In this document: positions 60,261 to 64,000 of the stretch, piece after piece | Position numbering within the stretch: position 1 is the first letter of the stretch | Layout: the number at the start of each line of letters is the position of its first letter | DNA from: Moringa oleifera | Lineage: Eukaryota; Streptophyta; Magnoliopsida; Brassicales; Moringaceae | Assembly: GCA_021397835.1 (NCBI GenBank) | Contig: JAJFZO010000396.1 | Span: forward strand, 1,736,001-1,800,000 | DNA: 64,000 bases | Direction of reading: 5' to 3' | Notes under the pieces: model-generated | Told to the model about the DNA's origin: nothing | Databases searched by the model: none | The model's input: the letters and a program-made list of their open reading frames with translations, nothing else | Translations under genes and position numbers: made by a program

Positions 60261-63200
60261 ATGGAATGATACAATGTTGGGGTACTAAGACCCCATGGAC
60301 TATGGAAATTTTTTTGGAATGATTACTAAGTTCAAGATCCCACATATTGACCCATATCATGGGCTCGAAGATCTAAAAGGTCATGTCAACCAATATAAAA
60401 CCATGATAATGGTCCGTGACGCATATTATGCGATGTTGATGTTAATCCAAAGTGCATCTTATGTAAATTTTTGTGTAGGGTAATTTGCCACTATGTTGGT
60501 TAAGGCAGCCATTCTACAATACAATGATCTCATCACAAATTTGTATCTTCCTTTAAAAAATTAAGCAAATTGTTCTTGAATCATTTCAATACTAGTATGA
60601 AGTAAAGGAAAACTAACAATCATCTTATGTTGATAAAACAACAAAATAGAGTCCTTGAAGGGCTACATTAAACAATTTAATAAAGAAGTTTTTTGGAAAG
60701 AGGCCATCAACACCACGTGGCAATGGCCCTTATAGTAAAAAGCTTATGCCCCTCATCTTTATTTGCTCTAGCAAATAAGAGCCCAAACATTTAGCTAAAC
60801 TTCATGCTCAAACAAAAAAATACATGAAGGCAAAGAAGACACCAAAAAAGAAATAAAAGTCAACAACCAATGCTAAAAAAATGAGCAAGTCCAAATTAAG
60901 ACGTAAAAGAAAAGTGTAAATTTCTAAAGAAGAAATTATTGTCTGATAATTTCATTCATAAAAGTAGAGATATTTATGTACAAACTAATAGGAAATTAGC
61001 CAAAATCAAGTCCTTTAATTAGTATAATCTAATCTCTTTAATTTAGTTCTCATAATTAACTAAATCCATTTAATTTAGCTTCTATAATTAGATAATTATA
61101 GTTTATAATACTCTCCCTCAAGCTAGAGCATTAACGTTAATCATGCCCAGCTTGTTATAAAGATAATCCACTCGAATTCCATTTAGAGCTTTTGTGAAAT
61201 ATCTTCTAGTTGTTCTTCGGTCTCCATATATCTAGTAGAGATTGAACCTTCTAGTATTTTATAATTAAACATCTATAATTTGTAATATTCCTCCTCAAGC
61301 TGGAGAATAAATGTTAATCATACTTAACTCATTACAAAGATAATCCACTTGAAACTCCATTTAAAGCTTTTGTGAACAAATCTCCTAGTTGTTTTCCCAT
61401 CTTTACATACCTTGTAGAAATCAAACCTTTATGTATTTCATAATCAAAAATTTAGAGCTTGTAATACTTTCTCTCAAGGTAAGTATAAATGTGAATTATA
61501 TCCAGCTTATTACAAAGATAATCCACTCAAACTCCATTTAAAGCTCTTGTGAACAAATCTCCTAGATGTTTCCCCGTCTTCATATACCCTGTAGAGATCA
61601 AACCTTTTTGTATTTTATAATAAGATATTTAACAACTTGTAAAACTCTCCCTCAAACTGGAGCATGGATGTTAATCTGTCCTACTTATTACAAAGTAAAT
61701 CCCCTAGAGTTTATTACAAGAATAATCCACTCAAACTCCATTTAAAGTTTTCGTGAACAGATCTCCTAATTGTTTCCCAGTTTTCACACCCTATAAGGAT
61801 CAAACTTTCTTGTATTTTGTCAAAAAACAATATTGTAGTCAATTTCTATGTGGTTAGTTTGTTCATGAAATACAAGATTAGAAACAATACGAAAGACAAC
61901 TTGGTTCTTACACCAAAATTTTGCTAGTACTAAAGTTTCTAAATGAGCTTTAGCCAACAACTAATATATCCACACAATCTCACATACAGACAAAGTTATA
62001 ATCCTATATTCCGACTTTACACTAGATTAAGACATAACAGTTCATTTTTCACTCACAATAAAATCTTAAACTTTAAAAAAACAATTTGATAAGTTGTATT
62101 AAACTACCTTTAACTATTAAATAAATTTTTAAATAGTGTTTGTAATATGAAGAAATAAATTAAGAATAGAAAATCTAAAAAGAATAGGAAACTAAGTTAA
62201 AATAGATAACTAATCAAAATAAGAAACTAATGTTGGTGTGTACAGCATTAATCCCCTCCATTTTTAAAAGAACTCGCTCTTGAGTTTTGTGACCATAAAG
62301 AAAACCCATCTAAGAGAAAATACGCTACAATATCACTAGCATTGAAAGTACTAAAAATTTTTATATTAGTTAGAAAGATCGATCTTGTAAGCATTATCAC
62401 TAATCTTCTGAAAAACGTGAAATGAACCAATCTTCTTTATCTTTAAATGCATTGTATGTGTCAATGGGAAGATGATGTTTTCAAAGATAAATTATCACCG
62501 AATCATCTTCATTAAACAACTTAAGATGCCAATGTTGGTTTGTATTACTATCCCTTTTCTAAATTTTCCTTCACCTCTTGTTGATTTTGTCGAATATGCT
62601 TTGTAAGCTCCTTAACTTTAGGATTAATATCAATGAAAGAAAGAAGAAGCAAATTTACCATAAACCTTGAAACACTAGTGTAGATAACTTCAAAAAGAGT
62701 TATTTTTGTAAAACGATTAGGCATACTATTAAAAAAAAACTCGAATTGCATAAGAGCAGTATCTTGTTGTTTTGGTTTTTCTCCACTAACACATCGAATC
62801 TATGAAAGCCTTTATTTTTGTCTTATCAACCTTTTAGATCTTGGGTGAAACTTCAATAATTGCTCCAAATTAGTCTTTCTCCACCAATGCTACAATAAAG
62901 TTTAGTTCCTTAGCTTGCTTAAAAAATTCTGAGCTCGTTATGTTGGTGAATAACAATTTACCCTCCTTAACAATGGAATTGTTTTCCAAAGGTGAGGTTG
63001 TAATAATAAAATAATCTTTTTGTCAAACCGCCAAAAGATGAATGTATTATCTCATCCTTTATAACTAGCATCAACATCATAGTGCCATGATCTTCTTAAT
63101 AAGATATGACAAGCATCCATACCCACCATGTCGCATATAATCTCATTTGATACAATAATTTTGGTGTCGGCAATGTATAATGACTAAAAATTTGTGTATA

Positions 63201-63945
63201 AGAAAATAACTAAGAGTCCTAATTGTTAGTACATATTTGTTGAATAGGCTATGTGGATTTTACCTTTGTTAATCCATTATGATAAGTTACATGGTTCAAC
63301 TCTATGTTAACCTTCGAAACATATTTATTTGCGGTTTACACATGTTCTATCGCATTACATGTGTAATAACTAGGTCATGCTTAAAGGGTTTCAACATGAA
63401 ATTAAATCGGTCATATTTGGGTAATTAATTTTCTATTTAGATCCCAATCTTGACATGATCCAAACATGAGCATTAGCATGAATCCCCACCCTAATTAGTA
63501 TCAAGGGATTACACTATATCACAATCATAAGTAGAATGGAGACAACCTCTAGTGAATACCAACATGCATGGGGATTCTCTCTACTATTCTTCTGGAAAGG
63601 GAGATTCAGATGCCAAATACTAGAATGGGAAATATAAATAAATGACCAAAGAAACCAAAACATACCTCTCTTTAACTGTCCCACAGAACCTATAATAATC
63701 AGGAAAACCTTGTAACCTTGCATACTCTCGTACGGTGAGGACACGATCTTGCTCTGGATGTAATGCTGCCTATTCAAGTTCAAAGACTCAATACAAATCC
63801 ACACACATTCATTCTTACAAACAAAACTGAGAGAAGATAATACCTGGCTGTGAAGAGATGGAAAAGTAACAACAGTTGCAACTGTCTCATCCCACCATAA
63901 TCTTGCAAATGGCCTGTACAAACTCATAGTTATTGAAGTACTTTC
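58546..63945 (-). CDS. CMT2: Chromomethylase (CMT2-type), last three exons; gene runs off the right edge
   Basis: Exons seen: complement(58546..58720, 63666..63769, 63844..63945), encoding the C-terminal 126 residues. Junctions are GT/AG and phases agree (an Arg codon is split across the last intron). The upstream edge of the 63844-63945 exon is less sure. Exon n-2 reads [17 protein letters not shown]. Exon n-1 reads [20 protein letters not shown], then [14 protein letters not shown] (motif IX region of C5-cytosine methyltransferases). The last exon reads [20 protein letters not shown] (motif X) and ends [29 protein letters not shown] after FCGTVKE and the FSH.(S/T)Y tail point to CMT2 rather than CMT3. 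CMT2 maintains non-CG methylation on H3K9me2 heterochromatin through BAH and chromo domains, which lie outside the window. The last intron is 4.9 kb and full of retroelement pieces. Confidence 0.85.
60290..60925 (+). pseudogene. Ty3/gypsy gag fragment in the CMT2 last intron
   Basis: 60295-60483 is open and reads [20 protein letters not shown] and [15 protein letters not shown], matching the gag capsid region ('..LP.I.PYDG..DP..HV..Y...M'). After a stop and frame changes, later capsid parts follow ([24 protein letters not shown]) and [14 protein letters not shown] near 60800-60840. It sits antisense to CMT2. No other domain is attached. Confidence 0.65.
61098..61820 (-). repeat. Four tandem ~177-bp copies of a copia RNase H 3' end
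   Basis: Units start near 61101, 61277, 61457 and 61634 (steps 176, 180, 177). Each reads on plus TTGTAATACTCTCCCTCAAG, then GAGCAT.AATGTTAATC, AGCTTATTACAAAGATAATC, CACTCAAACTCCATTTAAAG and CTTTTGTGAACAAATCTCCT. On the minus strand the unit encodes an F/[24 protein letters not shown] string, the end of copia RNase H. The fourth unit joins the rest of RNase H at its right. Confidence 0.75.
61760..62010 (-). pseudogene. Copia RNase H C-terminal fragment
   Basis: The minus strand near 61930-61810 reads [20 protein letters not shown] and [12 protein letters not shown], matching the copia RNase H 'NPVFHERTKHIEIDCHFVR' region. It continues into the four repeated units at 61.1-61.8 kb. Sense to CMT2, in its last intron. 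Confidence 0.75.
62230..63180 (-). pseudogene. Ty3/gypsy protease and integrase fragments, RT deleted
   Basis: Minus strand. About 63170-63030 reads [20 protein letters not shown] with SWHYDVDA, matching the gypsy protease/post-protease 'CDV..M.A.H.LLGRPWQYD' region. 62751-62548 is open and reads [20 protein letters not shown] and [11 protein letters not shown], the integrase '.E.A.N...N.ST...PFE..Y' region. 62430-62248 reads [20 protein letters not shown] and [11 protein letters not shown], the segment after the integrase C-terminal domain. RT and RNase H are absent between the protease and integrase parts, so this is an internally deleted copy. Sense to CMT2 and inside its last intron. Confidence 0.7.
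63190..63665 (-). other. CMT2 intron sequence next to the donor site
   Basis: Probably original intron DNA between the gypsy fragment and the donor at 63665 (GAGAG|GTATG on minus). No coding or element homology recognised. Confidence 0.4.
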
Positions 63946-64000
63946 CTGGGCAGTAGGTAACATTATTCAGAAAGTTTACGAAAGGAAATATCTAACCTTT

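Noticed and set aside
63514..63963. A single 149-codon minus-strand gene at the right edge
   Set aside because: Only its first part (from about 63945 to 63844) is CMT2 exon. The rest reads through an intron and the next exon in the wrong frame.

Overview
This is nuclear DNA from a flowering plant, most likely a woody eudicot. It is AT-rich, the genes have introns with GT/AG borders, and most of the window is decayed plant transposons: Ty1/copia, Ty3/gypsy, CACTA, hAT and a Mutator-like remnant. The species cannot be told from the sequence alone. All coordinates, splice joins and family calls were made by eye. Family names rest on remembered conserved motifs, not on searches.

Three host genes are supported, all on the minus strand. 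(1) 13832-15987 encodes a complete 287-residue MYB-CC (PHR/PHL-type) transcription factor in six coding exons. Its upstream DNA (about 16.48-16.91 kb) has a TATA-like box, a G-box/TCP cluster, W-boxes and two perfect P1BS sites, the motif bound by this family. (2) 28326-40463 encodes a complete 411-residue COBW/ZNG1-type G3E GTPase in ten exons, with a probable mitochondrial presequence. Its introns are swollen by transposons. Intron 5 (5.2 kb) holds two hAT transposase relics facing each other as a ~4 kb imperfect palindrome. (3) 58546 to beyond the window end holds the last three exons of a chromomethylase, best matched to CMT2. Its terminal exon lies in a ~2.5 kb tandem duplication whose distal copy is a decayed pseudo-exon.

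Layout. 1-3.4 kb: copia relic (+) with PPT and 3' LTR start. 5.2-10.1 kb: CACTA (En/Spm) relic (-). 10.7-11.8 kb: ~140-bp tandem array. 13.8-16.9 kb: MYB-CC gene and promoter. 18.3-25.0 kb: Tat-like gypsy element with both LTRs (-). 25.15-25.7 kb: 15-16 bp minisatellite. 26.0-27.0 kb: coding-like sequence of unknown family. 28.3-40.5 kb: COBW gene. 41.9-42.6 kb: Mutator-like remnant. 43.2-49.9 kb: Sirevirus-like copia (-) with an extra ORF. 53.2-55.3 kb: hAT (DUF4371/TTF type) relic (+), cut off where the duplicated CMT2 segment begins. 55.3-64 kb: CMT2 3' end, with gypsy gag, copia RNase H and gypsy PR/IN pieces in its last intron.

I see no bacterial-style system, CRISPR array or tRNA/rRNA gene. 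The most interesting structures are the intronic hAT palindrome, the duplicated CMT2 terminal exon beside a transposon-filled last intron, the P1BS sites upstream of a PHR-family gene, and the three unrelated tandem arrays.
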